Positions 7,351 through 16,169 of a stretch of 64,000 nucleotides of DNA are shown in pieces. The notes under the pieces were generated by a model. The model was not told the origin of the DNA, made no database searches, and saw nothing but the letters and a program-made list of their open reading frames with translations. The translations under genes were made by a program, and so were the position numbers. Positions within the stretch are counted from its first letter, which is position 1; every line of letters starts with the position of its first letter. The stretch is from assembly GCF_001590605.1 (NCBI RefSeq), contig NZ_CP014504.1, forward strand, positions 4,960,001 to 5,024,000, written 5' to 3'. Origin of the DNA: Pedobacter cryoconitis. Lineage in GTDB: Bacteria > Bacteroidota > Bacteroidia > Sphingobacteriales > Sphingobacteriaceae.

Positions 7351-9939
7351 TTAGGCAGAGTTTCTACCTGCATTTACAATTCCGTAAACGGTTCTGATGG
7401 CCAGTTTTTCATAAGATTGAAGTTGTTCATCATCCAGCTGATGCTGTAAGTTCTCTAAAGCAAAATGCTGAATCAATACTAAAGGAAGAACAATCTTCTC
7501 TCTGACTGCGATTGATCTTTTCTCTACCGGATAGTTTTCCATCAGGGTAGTGTGCCCTGCTAATTTTAAAAGCATTTCTTTAGAGCGTTCATACTCATCA
7601 CGGAGCATTTTCCAGAAATCACCGAATTCAGGATCTTTGGCAAAATGTGCAGTGATGGAAAAGTCTGTTTTGCTCATAGACATCATTCCGTTGTCTATAA
7701 TCGTCTTAAAATAACCAGATTCCTGGTAGGTTTTGCGGATCTTATCCCAATTTCCTGAGGCTTCCTGATTTTTTAAAGCAGTACCAATTCCATAAAACCC
7801 TGGGATATTCTGTTTCAGTTGTCCCCAGGCAGTTACAAAACTGATTGCCCTAAGGTCTTCTAAACGCAGTTTTTCACCTGAACTTCTTTTGACTGGTCTG
7901 CTGCTGATTGTAATTTTAGACAATAAACTCAGCGGAGAGAAGCGCTCCAGGTAATTTAAAAATAATGGATGTTTACGTAAAGCTACAAATGCATCAAAAC
8001 TATCCTTCGCCATCACATCTAAAATATCCTTATGTGGTGAATCCAGTAGAATATTGTGTTTTTCTTTCAGGCCGGATGAGATCCCTGCATTGATTAATTG
8101 TTCAATATTAAACTCTGCACTATCAATAGAACCGTATTGTGAACTGATCGTTTGTCCCTGGATAGTCAATTGTATATTTTTATTGGCAATCTCTTTTCCC
8201 ATGGAAGCGTAAAAGCGGTGAGTTTTACCTCCACCTCTTGATGGAGGGCCACCACGACCGTCGAAAAACGCCAATTGTATGTTATGCGCTACCGAAGTTG
8301 CAGTCAGGGCTACCTTGGCATTAAAAATAGACCAGTTAGCCATCAGATAACCACCATCCTTTGTGCTGTCTGAGAAGCCAAGCATAATATCTTGTTTGTT
8401 CCCTCTGCTTTCCAGGTGTTTTCTATAAAATGGATGTGTATATAAGCGTTCCATAATCTGTGAAGCACCTTCCAGGTCACTTACTGTTTCAAACAGCGGT
8501 ACAAAATCTATGGTCAGTTCTTTTTCATCCCAACCGTTCCATAGAAACAATTCCATGAGTTGAAGGATATCGCTGGCCTGCTGGCAATTGCTGATAATAT
8601 AACGGTGACAGGCAAGTTCTCCATTTTGCTGCTGAATCTGTCTGATCCCGGCAATGGTTTGCAAGGTATCAGTAGTCAGCGAATCGGCATCACCGGAATA
8701 ATTTACTTTTGCAGTTTTGAAAGAAAGCAACTGTATTTTTTCTTCTTCTCCCAGTTCATCGAAGTTTTCAGGGAAAAGGGAGATAATAGGTTTGAATTGT
8801 CTGCAATAAGCATGAACATTACGAAGCACTCTACTATCCTGTCTGATGTCCAGAGAGGCAAAATGGCTGCCGAAAAGCTCAACTTTGCGCAATAGGTCGT
8901 CTACAAGGTCCGCAAATAAACCGTCATGGAATTCAATCAGCGTATCTTTAATCTGATTCAGGTTTTCAATCAGGAATTCTGAAATATTTGCAGGCTCAAT
9001 ATTCGTATCAAAAGCGTTTTTATAAAGCACATCCTGCACTTTATAAACTGTTTCTTCCACTCCTCTGAAAGTAATTCTTCGTTTCAGTTTTCTGAAGTCT
9101 CTGTAATAACAGCGGAATAAAATCTGACGCAGCATCTTTGAAACCTGTATGGTATCCTGTGCGTGCACATTCGGGTTACCATCACGGTCTCCACCTGGCC
9201 AGAAACCAAGTTCTATTGCTTTTTTTGAAGGGATATTAAATTCCTCCAGGCTACTGTCTATTTCTGACTGTATATTGGCTGCGGCAAAGTAAAAAACGTT
9301 TTCCAGATACCAGGTTAAGCTTAAGGCTTCGTCAACCGGTGTTGGAGATTTCTTGTTGAAAAACGGAGTTTTACCTAGTTGCTGCAGTAATTGGTTAATA
9401 GTGACAATGTCATTGATCTTAATTGCTGTAGTCAGGTCGTTGATAATAGAAAGTACACTGCCGGGATAGAATTGTGTCGGATGCGCGGTAAGTACAAGGC
9501 GCAACGAGAAATCTTCGATCAGTTTGGCTATTTTTTCATGAAGCTCTGCGTTGAATTCACTTTTTTTCAACATAGACCGGAGGGAACTGTGGTCTTCGGT
9601 TGTATTTAATTTTGTAAAGGAAGCATCCTCAACAGCATCAAATAATACAACCTGACGTTCGATATATTGAATAAAACGGAACAGTAAATCTATAATATCC
9701 TTAGGGTCTGTTGTTTGGGTATATCGCTCAAAAAAGCTCTTAATGATTTCTGCAGGAGTCTTGAGATTCTTGACACCATCTTCACAGTGTTTAATAAAAA
9801 GGGGCAGTAATGTGCCAGTATCCTTGATTTTATAAAATGGGAGGGTTAGAAACAGGCTGTTGTAAAGTTCGAATCTGGAGACAACTTCGTTGTTAAAAAT
9901 GGATTCTCTTGGCCCTGTAACTCTTAGTTTCTGCGTCAT
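7351..9939 (-). CDS. ppc: Phosphoenolpyruvate carboxylase
   Basis: The 862-residue enzyme (family about 880-970) makes oxaloacetate from PEP and bicarbonate, replenishing the TCA cycle. It has the catalytic-His motif LTAHPTQ (His153), GGDRDGNP, the GFSDSTKDGGYLMANW segment, the glycine-rich FFDGRGGPPSRGGG loop, and a C-terminal NAGRNSA that resembles the otherwise near-invariant NTG end. It is a single-gene unit on the minus strand. The start shown is preceded by an A/C-rich leader without a Shine-Dalgarno. Confidence 0.96.
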   Translation of the reverse strand: MTQKLRVTGPRESIFNNEVVSRFELYNSLFLTLPFYKIKDTGTLLPLFIKHCEDGVKNLKTPAEIIKSFFERYTQTTDPKDIIDLLFRFIQYIERQVVLFDAVEDASFTKLNTTEDHSSLRSMLKKSEFNAELHEKIAKLIEDFSLRLVLTAHPTQFYPGSVLSIINDLTTAIKINDIVTINQLLQQLGKTPFFNKKSPTPVDEALSLTWYLENVFYFAAANIQSEIDSSLEEFNIPSKKAIELGFWPGGDRDGNPNVHAQDTIQVSKMLRQILFRCYYRDFRKLKRRITFRGVEETVYKVQDVLYKNAFDTNIEPANISEFLIENLNQIKDTLIEFHDGLFADLVDDLLRKVELFGSHFASLDIRQDSRVLRNVHAYCRQFKPIISLFPENFDELGEEEKIQLLSFKTAKVNYSGDADSLTTDTLQTIAGIRQIQQQNGELACHRYIISNCQQASDILQLMELFLWNGWDEKELTIDFVPLFETVSDLEGASQIMERLYTHPFYRKHLESRGNKQDIMLGFSDSTKDGGYLMANWSIFNAKVALTATSVAHNIQLAFFDGRGGPPSRGGGKTHRFYASMGKEIANKNIQLTIQGQTISSQYGSIDSAEFNIEQLINAGISSGLKEKHNILLDSPHKDILDVMAKDSFDAFVALRKHPLFLNYLERFSPLSLLSKITISSRPVKRSSGEKLRLEDLRAISFVTAWGQLKQNIPGFYGIGTALKNQEASGNWDKIRKTYQESGYFKTIIDNGMMSMSKTDFSITAHFAKDPEFGDFWKMLRDEYERSKEMLLKLAGHTTLMENYPVEKRSIAVREKIVLPLVLIQHFALENLQHQLDDEQLQSYEKLAIRTVYGIVNAGRNSA

Positions 9940-10127
9940 AACAAAAGGGTTCTTTTTGGGAGCTTAAGCTACAAAATAATGACGGGAAGATCTATAGAAT
10001 AATGTTAATAAATTTTGTTTGCTTTTTAATGACAAATACTATAAATTGCTTTCATTAAGGTTTTTTAACTCTTTTAAAAGTATAAGCATTCGTTGTGTGT
10101 AGCGACATTGTATTTTTTTGTAAAATG

Positions 10128-10158
10128 AAACAGGCTGTCTTTTCCGGACAGCCTGTTT
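10128..10158. terminator. Terminator after the EmrB-type gene
   Basis: The inverted repeat AAACAGGCTGTC/GACAGCCTGTTT (10128-10139 and 10147-10158) has a 7-nt loop, lies just beyond the stop of the minus-strand efflux operon and is flanked by A and T runs. Confidence 0.8.
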
Positions 10159-10163
10159 TTATT

Positions 10164-11711
10164 TTAGTGAACGTCAACAGGGATATCTACGTTTTTCTTA
10201 AATTTCTGTAAATAAAGCAGTGGTATAGAACACAATAGAACCAGTCCTACTAACCAGTAAGCATCACTGTAAGTCAGTAATAATGATTGTTTGGTTACTG
10301 TACCATCAATTGCTTTGATGGCCATTACTTTAGCATCCAGCATACTGTAGCCTTTAGACATAAAATTATGAATAAAAGCATTCATTCTGTCTGTAAATGC
10401 AGGATTATACTCGTTAACATTAGCCAGCAGTGTGCTTCTGTGGAATCCCTGGCGGGTGTGGATCAAAGTTGTTAAAGCTGCGATCCCAAATGATCCGCCC
10501 AGTTGTCTCATCATGTTGTTCAATCCCGAACCCTGACCAATTTCTGCACCTTTAAGATCCTGAATAGCCAGAGTCGTTAACGGAACAAACAATAGTGCCA
10601 TTCCAATACCTCTGATGACCAGTGGGAGGAAGAAGTCATTCGTTCCCGAAGAAAGCGTTGATTTGCTTAGCATATTACAGAAAACAAAGAACAAGAACAT
10701 CCCGATTGTAGCCATAAACTGAGCAGGGATTCCTTTTTTAAGGAATATACCAATAAAGGGCATCATCATGATAGTACAAATTCCGCCTGGGAATAACAAT
10801 TCTCCGGTTTGTAATGCGGAGAAACCTAATAGATTTTGACAGAAAACAGGGAACACGAATACAGATCCGTATAACCCGAAACCCAAAATAAATGAGGTCA
10901 CCATACCAATAGAGAAACTTCGGTGACGCATAATCTTGAAGTTTACAATAGGATGGTCGGTAGACATCTCCCTCCAGATAAACAGCAATAAACCAATTGC
11001 TGATGCTACCGATAACGCAATAATATAAGGTGTTGCGAACCAGTCTTCACTTTCTCCTTTTTCCAGTACAGTTTGTAAACTACCTACTGCAATTGCCAGT
11101 AATGCGATACCCCACCAATCGACAGGTAGTCCCTTTCCATCCTTCGGAGTGGCCTTTATATAGGTTATTGTACAGTACGCGGCGAGAATTCCGACGGGAA
11201 TATTCACGTAAAAGATCCACGGCCATGAACTGATGTCCAGAATATAACCCCCGATAGTCGGGCCCACAGTCGGGCCTACTACGGCACCTAATCCAAAGAG
11301 TGCGGTGGCTATACCTATATCTTCACGCGGCCACGTTTCAATCAGAATAGACTGTGCAGTAGAGATCAATCCTCCTCCGGCAATCCCCTGAAGGATACGG
11401 AATAAAATAAGTTCTTCCAGTGTGGTTGCATTACCGCATAAAAATGATGCTATCGTAAAGACAATGATGGAAGTCAGAAAATAATTTTTACGCCCGAAAC
11501 GACTGCCCAGCCAACCCGACATGGGCAGGACAATTACATTCGCAACGGCATATCCGGTTGATAACCAGGCGACATCCTCAAGAGTCGCGCCCAGGTTACC
11601 CTGAATTTGTGGTAAAGCCACGTTTACAATAGTGGTATCAATCAGCTCCAATAGCGAAGCTGTGATCACTGTAAACGTGATTATCCATTTTTTAAAACCA
11701 TACTCGGCCAT
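10164..11711 (-). CDS. DHA2-family MFS drug exporter (EmrB/QacA-like)
   Basis: The 515-residue membrane protein has the 14-helix layout of the DHA2 major facilitator family. It opens with LIDTTIVNVALPQI in TM1 (motif D1, with Asp and Thr), the GSRFGRKNYF loop (motif A) between TM2 and TM3, and a GPTVGPTIGGYI segment in TM5 (motif C of antiporters). Together with the adaptor and TolC-type protein encoded just before it, it should form a tripartite EmrAB-TolC-like exporter driven by protons. Only 4 bp separate it from the adaptor gene. The substrate is unknown. Confidence 0.92.
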   Translation of the reverse strand: MAEYGFKKWIITFTVITASLLELIDTTIVNVALPQIQGNLGATLEDVAWLSTGYAVANVIVLPMSGWLGSRFGRKNYFLTSIIVFTIASFLCGNATTLEELILFRILQGIAGGGLISTAQSILIETWPREDIGIATALFGLGAVVGPTVGPTIGGYILDISSWPWIFYVNIPVGILAAYCTITYIKATPKDGKGLPVDWWGIALLAIAVGSLQTVLEKGESEDWFATPYIIALSVASAIGLLLFIWREMSTDHPIVNFKIMRHRSFSIGMVTSFILGFGLYGSVFVFPVFCQNLLGFSALQTGELLFPGGICTIMMMPFIGIFLKKGIPAQFMATIGMFLFFVFCNMLSKSTLSSGTNDFFLPLVIRGIGMALLFVPLTTLAIQDLKGAEIGQGSGLNNMMRQLGGSFGIAALTTLIHTRQGFHRSTLLANVNEYNPAFTDRMNAFIHNFMSKGYSMLDAKVMAIKAIDGTVTKQSLLLTYSDAYWLVGLVLLCSIPLLYLQKFKKNVDIPVDVH

Positions 11712-11715
11712 TTTT

Positions 11716-12780
11716 TTAGTCTTTTGTAGTTACAGAAACTTTAACACTCATACCTGGACGTAATTTTTCCAGCATTTCTTTTGAGGCCTTAAGTTTAATT
11801 TTAACAGGTACGCGCTGAACAACTTTTACAAAGTTACCTGTTGCATTGTCTGGAGGAAGCAATGAACCTTTAGCCCCTGTTACAGGAGAGAAGTTATAAA
11901 CTTCGCCTGGTATTTTCTGATCAGGGAAAGCATCAACTTCAACTTCCACTTTCAAACCAGCACGGATTTCTTCCAATTGTGTCTCTTTAAAGTTGGCAGT
12001 TACATACAGGCTGTTTTCATTCACGATAGAGAATAAAGACTGTCCTGCCTGAATTAACTGACCTTTTTGAATACTTTTCTTAGAAACAATCCCTGTTGCA
12101 GGCGCTTTAATCTCTGTATAAGACAACTGTAATTTAGCAAAGTCAACGTCCGATTGACGTTGAGATACCCCATTACTGCTTACTGCAAGCTGAGATTTTG
12201 TAGTACCGATTTGTTTAAGGGCAACTGTATATTGATCTTTTGCAGCGTTATAAGTAGCCTGTGCAACGTCTCTTGTTGCTTTAGCCTGGTCAAATTGCTG
12301 TTGAGTAATTGATCCGTCTTTAATCAGGTTCGCATAACGGTCAAAATCTTTTTGTGCCTGCCATAATTTTACTTTAGCAGATTCGATATTAGCTTTAGCA
12401 GTTCCTGTATTTGCTGAAGTAGCGATAATTTCAGCTTGTGAAACACCAACACCAGCATCAGCACCTTTCTGACCGGCCATTGCTTGTTCCAGTTTCACTT
12501 TGTAGTCTCTGTCGTCTAAGGATACCAATACCTGGCCTTCAGTAACTTTAGTGTTTTCTTCAAATTTGATCTCGTTTACATACCCACCAACACGTGCAAC
12601 TACCGGGCTGATATCGCCATCAATCTGGGCATCATCAGTATCTACGTGTTTACTGTAGTACATATATTCTTTCACGCCAAATACGGCGCCTATAACGATT
12701 AGCACAGCTAATATTATAGGGACAACTTTACTTTTCTTTTTCGGTTCAATTGTCGCTTCTGTTGTTGATTCTGTAGTCAT
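11716..12780 (-). CDS. EmrA-like membrane fusion protein (HlyD family)
   Basis: A 354-residue adaptor. A cytoplasmic N-terminus of about 19 residues rich in Thr, Glu and Lys is followed by one transmembrane helix (about 20-36). Then come a biotinyl-lipoyl half (VGGYVNEIKFEENTKVTEGQVLVSLDDRDYK), a long Ala/Gln-rich coiled-coil hairpin, the second lipoyl half (EIKAPATGIVSKK) and a beta-barrel with PVKIKLKA. This matches EmrA, which bridges an MFS pump to TolC. It lies between the TolC-type and EmrB-type genes on the same strand. Confidence 0.92.
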   Translation of the reverse strand: MTTESTTEATIEPKKKSKVVPIILAVLIVIGAVFGVKEYMYYSKHVDTDDAQIDGDISPVVARVGGYVNEIKFEENTKVTEGQVLVSLDDRDYKVKLEQAMAGQKGADAGVGVSQAEIIATSANTGTAKANIESAKVKLWQAQKDFDRYANLIKDGSITQQQFDQAKATRDVAQATYNAAKDQYTVALKQIGTTKSQLAVSSNGVSQRQSDVDFAKLQLSYTEIKAPATGIVSKKSIQKGQLIQAGQSLFSIVNENSLYVTANFKETQLEEIRAGLKVEVEVDAFPDQKIPGEVYNFSPVTGAKGSLLPPDNATGNFVKVVQRVPVKIKLKASKEMLEKLRPGMSVKVSVTTKD

Positions 12781-12799
12781 TACTAGATGGATTATAATA

Positions 12800-14116
12800 T
12801 TATTGAGAAATTTTTCCTGTTGATTTTAATAAAGTATAGTAGGCCAGGCCTGCATCAGCTTTTGCAAGCTCTAAATTGATCTTTGCCTGGTATAAAAGGG
12901 TTTCAGCATCAATTCTGTCTATTGCAGAGGCTACATTATTTTTATATTTCGATTCCAGTAACCTGTCATTTTCAGTTGCCTGATCGATCGAGGTTTCCAG
13001 TACTTTGATTTTGTTTTTAGCCACCTGATAAGTCTGGTAGTTTCTGTTGATTTCCGTTTTTACGTTATCAGATTGAATATCTTTCTGAATACCGATGCTT
13101 TTCTGCTGAACTCTTGCTTCTGTTACCTTATGCTTATTAGTCCAAAGTGTACCGATGTTCCACGAAAGGGTAGCACTAGCGGTCATTGGCATGATATAAT
13201 TATTTGATTTTGGTAACAGACTTCCGTTAGGATTGATGTAGTAAACATCCGCGCCGATACCAAAAGTTGGAGTTGCATTTGCTTTGACTGATTTGATATC
13301 AATCTCTGCAACTTTATTTTGTAAGTCCAGTTGTCTTAATTCCTGACGGTAAGCTAATGCCTGATCGATATAAGCGTTTAGTGGAGCAGCGTCTTTCTGA
13401 CCGGTTGAAGGGTCTGTGATATCAATCTGGGTATCTTCTGGTAAGCCTAAAAGGATGTCCAGGTTGTAATTGATGATCTTACGGTTGCTTTCAATGTCCA
13501 GATCGGTCAAAGTAATATTTGCCTGTTGCAGCTGGAATCTCAATACATCGTTTTTAGTCACAATCCCTTGCTCAAAAAAGCGTTGTGATTGTTTCAGCTG
13601 ACTTGCAACAGAGGCTAAATTTTGTGCCACAACTTTTTTGCTTTGAGCTACCTTATATAAGGAGTAATAAGTATCGATCACTGCATAGGTTACTTCTTCC
13701 TGGTTTTTATCTGCATCCAGGCGGGCAACATCAGCCAGTAATTTAGTACTCTCTCTCGCATATCTCATCTTACCACCGCCATAAACCAGTTGTTGTACTG
13801 AGGCTGTACCGATAAATGCATCAGCGCGTTTAGGAAGGAATATCGGGCTGCCACCGTCTAAAACCAATTGATTGGCAGGGATTTCTGCATGATTGTACAT
13901 GACACTTGCTTTGGCTGTAGGAAGAGCATTGTCTTTCGTGACTTCCAGTTTTGCCATTGCTTCTTCAATTTTATTCTGAGAAAGCTTTAGGTTCTTGCTG
14001 TTTTCTATCCCTAACTGAATCGCCTCCTGCAGCGTCAGTTTTTTCACGTTCTGTGCATAGAGCATGCCTGGCAGCAGGAGAGCGAAGCAACTCATTTTAA
14101 TGGTTTGGTGTATCAT
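12800..14116 (-). CDS. TolC-family outer membrane protein (MFS system)
   Basis: A 438-residue OEP-family protein with a signal peptide ending MLYA|QN (about residue 21). After LTLQEAIQLGIENSKNLKLSQNK come two alpha-helical/beta-strand repeats; SATLSWNIGTLWTNKHKVTEA marks the second-repeat turn. It is the outer-membrane duct for the EmrAB-like pair that follows. Its ATG overlaps the stop of the tetR gene by 4 nt, so it is translationally coupled to its repressor. It is a separate paralogue of the channel at 1719-3092. Confidence 0.92.
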   Translation of the reverse strand: MIHQTIKMSCFALLLPGMLYAQNVKKLTLQEAIQLGIENSKNLKLSQNKIEEAMAKLEVTKDNALPTAKASVMYNHAEIPANQLVLDGGSPIFLPKRADAFIGTASVQQLVYGGGKMRYARESTKLLADVARLDADKNQEEVTYAVIDTYYSLYKVAQSKKVVAQNLASVASQLKQSQRFFEQGIVTKNDVLRFQLQQANITLTDLDIESNRKIINYNLDILLGLPEDTQIDITDPSTGQKDAAPLNAYIDQALAYRQELRQLDLQNKVAEIDIKSVKANATPTFGIGADVYYINPNGSLLPKSNNYIMPMTASATLSWNIGTLWTNKHKVTEARVQQKSIGIQKDIQSDNVKTEINRNYQTYQVAKNKIKVLETSIDQATENDRLLESKYKNNVASAIDRIDAETLLYQAKINLELAKADAGLAYYTLLKSTGKISQ

Positions 14117-14733
14117 TTCTGGGGTGTTAAATAGGTGGTGACCAAATCTTGCAGATGTGCGATTAAGCGGTCGGTTAAAATTTCTTTGTCTTTTGGGATG
14201 TTAATGTCCAGTGTGGAACCCTGTGTGATTTTATTTGGCATAGTGGCTACACTGGTGATGGTACCCATAATTGATGCCATGAGCATCCGGGTATCTACTT
14301 GTCTGAATGATCCGTCAGCCACCCCATTGTTAATGATGTTTTCAATGACCTGCATATTTCCTGTCATCGCGTCTCTTAATTTAAGGCACATTTCGGGACG
14401 TTGTGCTAAGGAGATTTCTCTGTACATCATTTTATGAAAGGGGATATCTGAAAGGATTCTATGGGCATATCCTTCAATTACTTTCATTAGTTTCTGCAGC
14501 GGGAGGATGGTATCTTCGTCAATACTCAATAACTGGGCTTTGAACCCTTTAATTCTGTCATTGATTACTTCAATAAAGACACCTTCTTTCGAGCCGAAGT
14601 AATAATTGATCATGGACATATTTGCCCCTGATTCTTTTGCAATCTGGCGGGTCGAAGTTCCTTCATATCCCAACTCAGAAAACAATTTTTGAGCAGCTAT
14701 TAATATACTTGTTCTTTTGTCTGGCTTTTCCAT
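14113..14733 (-). CDS. TetR/AcrR family repressor of the MFS efflux operon
   Basis: A 206-residue regulator. The N-terminal HTH is clear (ILIAAQKLFSELGYEGTSTRQIAKESG, then MINYYFGSKEGVF), and the C-terminal domain resembles the CecR/YbiH-type TetR_C. It is the first gene of a four-gene efflux operon and overlaps the next gene by 4 nt. A perfect 16-bp palindrome (14757-14772) lies 23 bp upstream at the promoter, which strongly suggests autoregulation. The N-terminal start is supported by the short distance to the -7 element. Confidence 0.92.
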   Translation of the reverse strand: MEKPDKRTSILIAAQKLFSELGYEGTSTRQIAKESGANMSMINYYFGSKEGVFIEVINDRIKGFKAQLLSIDEDTILPLQKLMKVIEGYAHRILSDIPFHKMMYREISLAQRPEMCLKLRDAMTGNMQVIENIINNGVADGSFRQVDTRMLMASIMGTITSVATMPNKITQGSTLDINIPKDKEILTDRLIAHLQDLVTTYLTPQK

Positions 14734-14749
14734 TTCTGATTTGATGGGA

Positions 14750-14772
14750 CAAAATTAATCAATCGATTGATT
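14750..14772 (-). promoter_or_regulatory. -7 element and 16-bp palindromic operator of the tetR-emr operon
   Basis: On the minus strand the -7 element TAATTTTG occupies 14757-14750. The perfect palindrome AATCAATCGATTGATT spans 14757-14772, so it touches the -7 box and fills the spacer. No convincing -33 TTTG is seen. The placement fits a TetR dimer that blocks RNA polymerase. Confidence 0.75.
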
Positions 14773-14883
14773 GAATTAGTATAAGAATAGTGATCCTAAT
14801 CATAATTTACATATTGCTGACAATATAAACGGTCCTTCTTTTTTGATAAAGCGCTGAATTCTTTCTTATTTGAAATAAATCAA

Positions 14884-14891
14884 TACCTTTG
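14884..14891 (+). promoter_or_regulatory. -7 promoter element for small membrane protein
   Basis: TACCTTTG matches TAnnTTTG and lies 17 bp before the ATG of the next gene. A TTTG exists only 11 bp upstream, too close for a normal -33, so the upstream element is unclear. Confidence 0.45.
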
Positions 14892-14907
14892 GGTCATCAA
14901 TATTTTA

Positions 14908-15093
14908 ATGATGATTAAAGAAGAAAATAACAAAAGTTTTGATTGGGTTTATTCAGTTTTAGGCCTGGTATGTGGTATTGCTACTGCAGCAGTAATTTCA
15001 GGTAGTTTCCTTTGGTCACTATTTGGTGGCGTATTAGGATTGATTATGGGAGCAGTTTTCCTTGGATCAATTGTAAAAGGACGTAAATACTAG
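14908..15093 (+). CDS. Small membrane protein of unknown function
   Basis: A 61-residue protein with a charged N-terminus (IKEENNKSFDW), two short glycine- and valine-rich hydrophobic stretches (about 15-31 and 35-54) and a basic end (VKGRKY). This is the build of a small helical-hairpin inner-membrane protein. It somewhat resembles YtxH/glycine-zipper stress proteins in composition, but I cannot assign a family. A TAnnTTTG element lies just upstream and the DUF2911 gene follows after 52 bp. It may be the first gene of a two-gene unit. Function unknown. Confidence 0.65.
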   Translation: MMIKEENNKSFDWVYSVLGLVCGIATAAVISGSFLWSLFGGVLGLIMGAVFLGSIVKGRKY

Positions 15094-15145
15094 TTCACAA
15101 ACACCTCTCAAGCCAGTTTACAAGTTTATCAACTAAATTTAAAAA

Positions 15146-15706
15146 ATGAAGAAGCTCAATCTGTTAATTGTAATGGCATTATTTGCTTTTACAGTAAATG
15201 CGCAAGAAGTTAAGTTCCCGGGGTTAGATACCAGCCCGGCAGATATTGCTTACTTCCCTTTAAATACAACTAAGGTTAAAAAAGGAGAAGATGCTGCTCC
15301 GTTGATCAAAGTTATTTATTCAAGACCCGCTGTGAAAGGCCGTGAAATCTTTGGTAAACAGGAGGCTTTTGGAAAAGTATGGAGATTAGGTGCTAACGAA
15401 AGTACAGAAATCAGATTTTTCAAACCCGTAGTGATTGGTGGAAAACAAATCCCTGCAGGCGCTTATAGTTTATTTGCTATTCCTGAAAAAGACAAATGGG
15501 TAGTAATTATCAATAAACAAACTGATCGCTGGGGTGCATATACTTATGATGAAACGAAAGATGTAGTTAGAGTAACGGTACCAGTTAAGCCTTTAACCAC
15601 TGTTGTTGAAGCTTTAGCGATTACTTTTACACCAAATGCATCAGGAGCGAATTTGATTATCGGATGGGACAAGACTTCAGTTGAAGTACCAGTAACGATT
15701 AAATAA
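15146..15706 (+). CDS. DUF2911 domain secreted protein
   Basis: The 186-residue protein has a signal peptide MKKLNLLIVMALFAFTVNA|Q and then a DUF2911 domain, recognisable from KVIYSRPAVKGREIFGK, the GKVWRLGANESTEI turn, and IPAGAYSLFAIPEKDKWVVIINKQ. The family is common and highly expressed in Bacteroidetes, but no biochemical role is established. It is predicted to be exported to the periplasm or outer-membrane surface. It has its own terminator downstream. Confidence 0.88.
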   Translation: MKKLNLLIVMALFAFTVNAQEVKFPGLDTSPADIAYFPLNTTKVKKGEDAAPLIKVIYSRPAVKGREIFGKQEAFGKVWRLGANESTEIRFFKPVVIGGKQIPAGAYSLFAIPEKDKWVVIINKQTDRWGAYTYDETKDVVRVTVPVKPLTTVVEALAITFTPNASGANLIIGWDKTSVEVPVTIK

Positions 15707-15733
15707 ATATTTATTTTCCTCAACTGAGGATAT

Positions 15734-15770
15734 AAAAAAGAGGAAAGTCCAGCGGGCTTTCCTCTTTTTT
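15734..15770. terminator. Bidirectional terminator
   Basis: The 14-bp arms AAAAAAGAGGAAAG (15734-15747) and CTTTCCTCTTTTTT (15757-15770) have A/T runs on both outer sides and lie between the convergent DUF2911 and SMR genes. Confidence 0.88.
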
Positions 15771-15772
15771 AT

Positions 15773-16099
15773 TTAATGCGCACTTCCTGCAAAGAATTTC
15801 AGGCCAAGGATAGAGCCGATTAAAGTGGCAATAAAAAAGATTCTCCAGAAGTTTGCTGGTTCATCAAAGTATAAAATACCCACGATAACTGTTCCGACAG
15901 CTCCGATACCCGTCCATACGGCATAAGCAGTACCCATTGGCAAGGTTTGAGTGGCTTTATTTAAAAAGAAAAAACTTAAAGTGATACAAGCAAAAAATGC
16001 TATACTCCATTTAAGGTTAGAGAAGTTATTGGAAAGCTTAAGGCTGGTCGTAAATCCAACCTCGAATAAACCTGCAATAATCAAAATGATCCAGTTCAT
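15773..16099 (-). CDS. sugE: SMR-family exporter, SugE/Gdx type
   Basis: A 108-residue, four-helix small multidrug resistance protein. The membrane-embedded Glu13 in TM1 (IILIIAGLFEVGF) is the conserved proton/substrate-coupling residue. The LPMGTAYAVWTGIGAVGT segment and the FDEPANFWR loop resemble SugE/Gdx guanidinium exporters more than EmrE. These proteins work as dual-topology dimers. The assignment to the Gdx subgroup rests on overall similarity of these segments. No guanidine riboswitch is visible upstream. Confidence 0.8.
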   Translation of the reverse strand: MNWIILIIAGLFEVGFTTSLKLSNNFSNLKWSIAFFACITLSFFFLNKATQTLPMGTAYAVWTGIGAVGTVIVGILYFDEPANFWRIFFIATLIGSILGLKFFAGSAH

Positions 16100-16169
16100 A
16101 ATTTAATAATTTGATACAAAAGTACGACCAGCAGCTGGCGTGGCTTTTTACAAATGTTAAAAAATGAAC

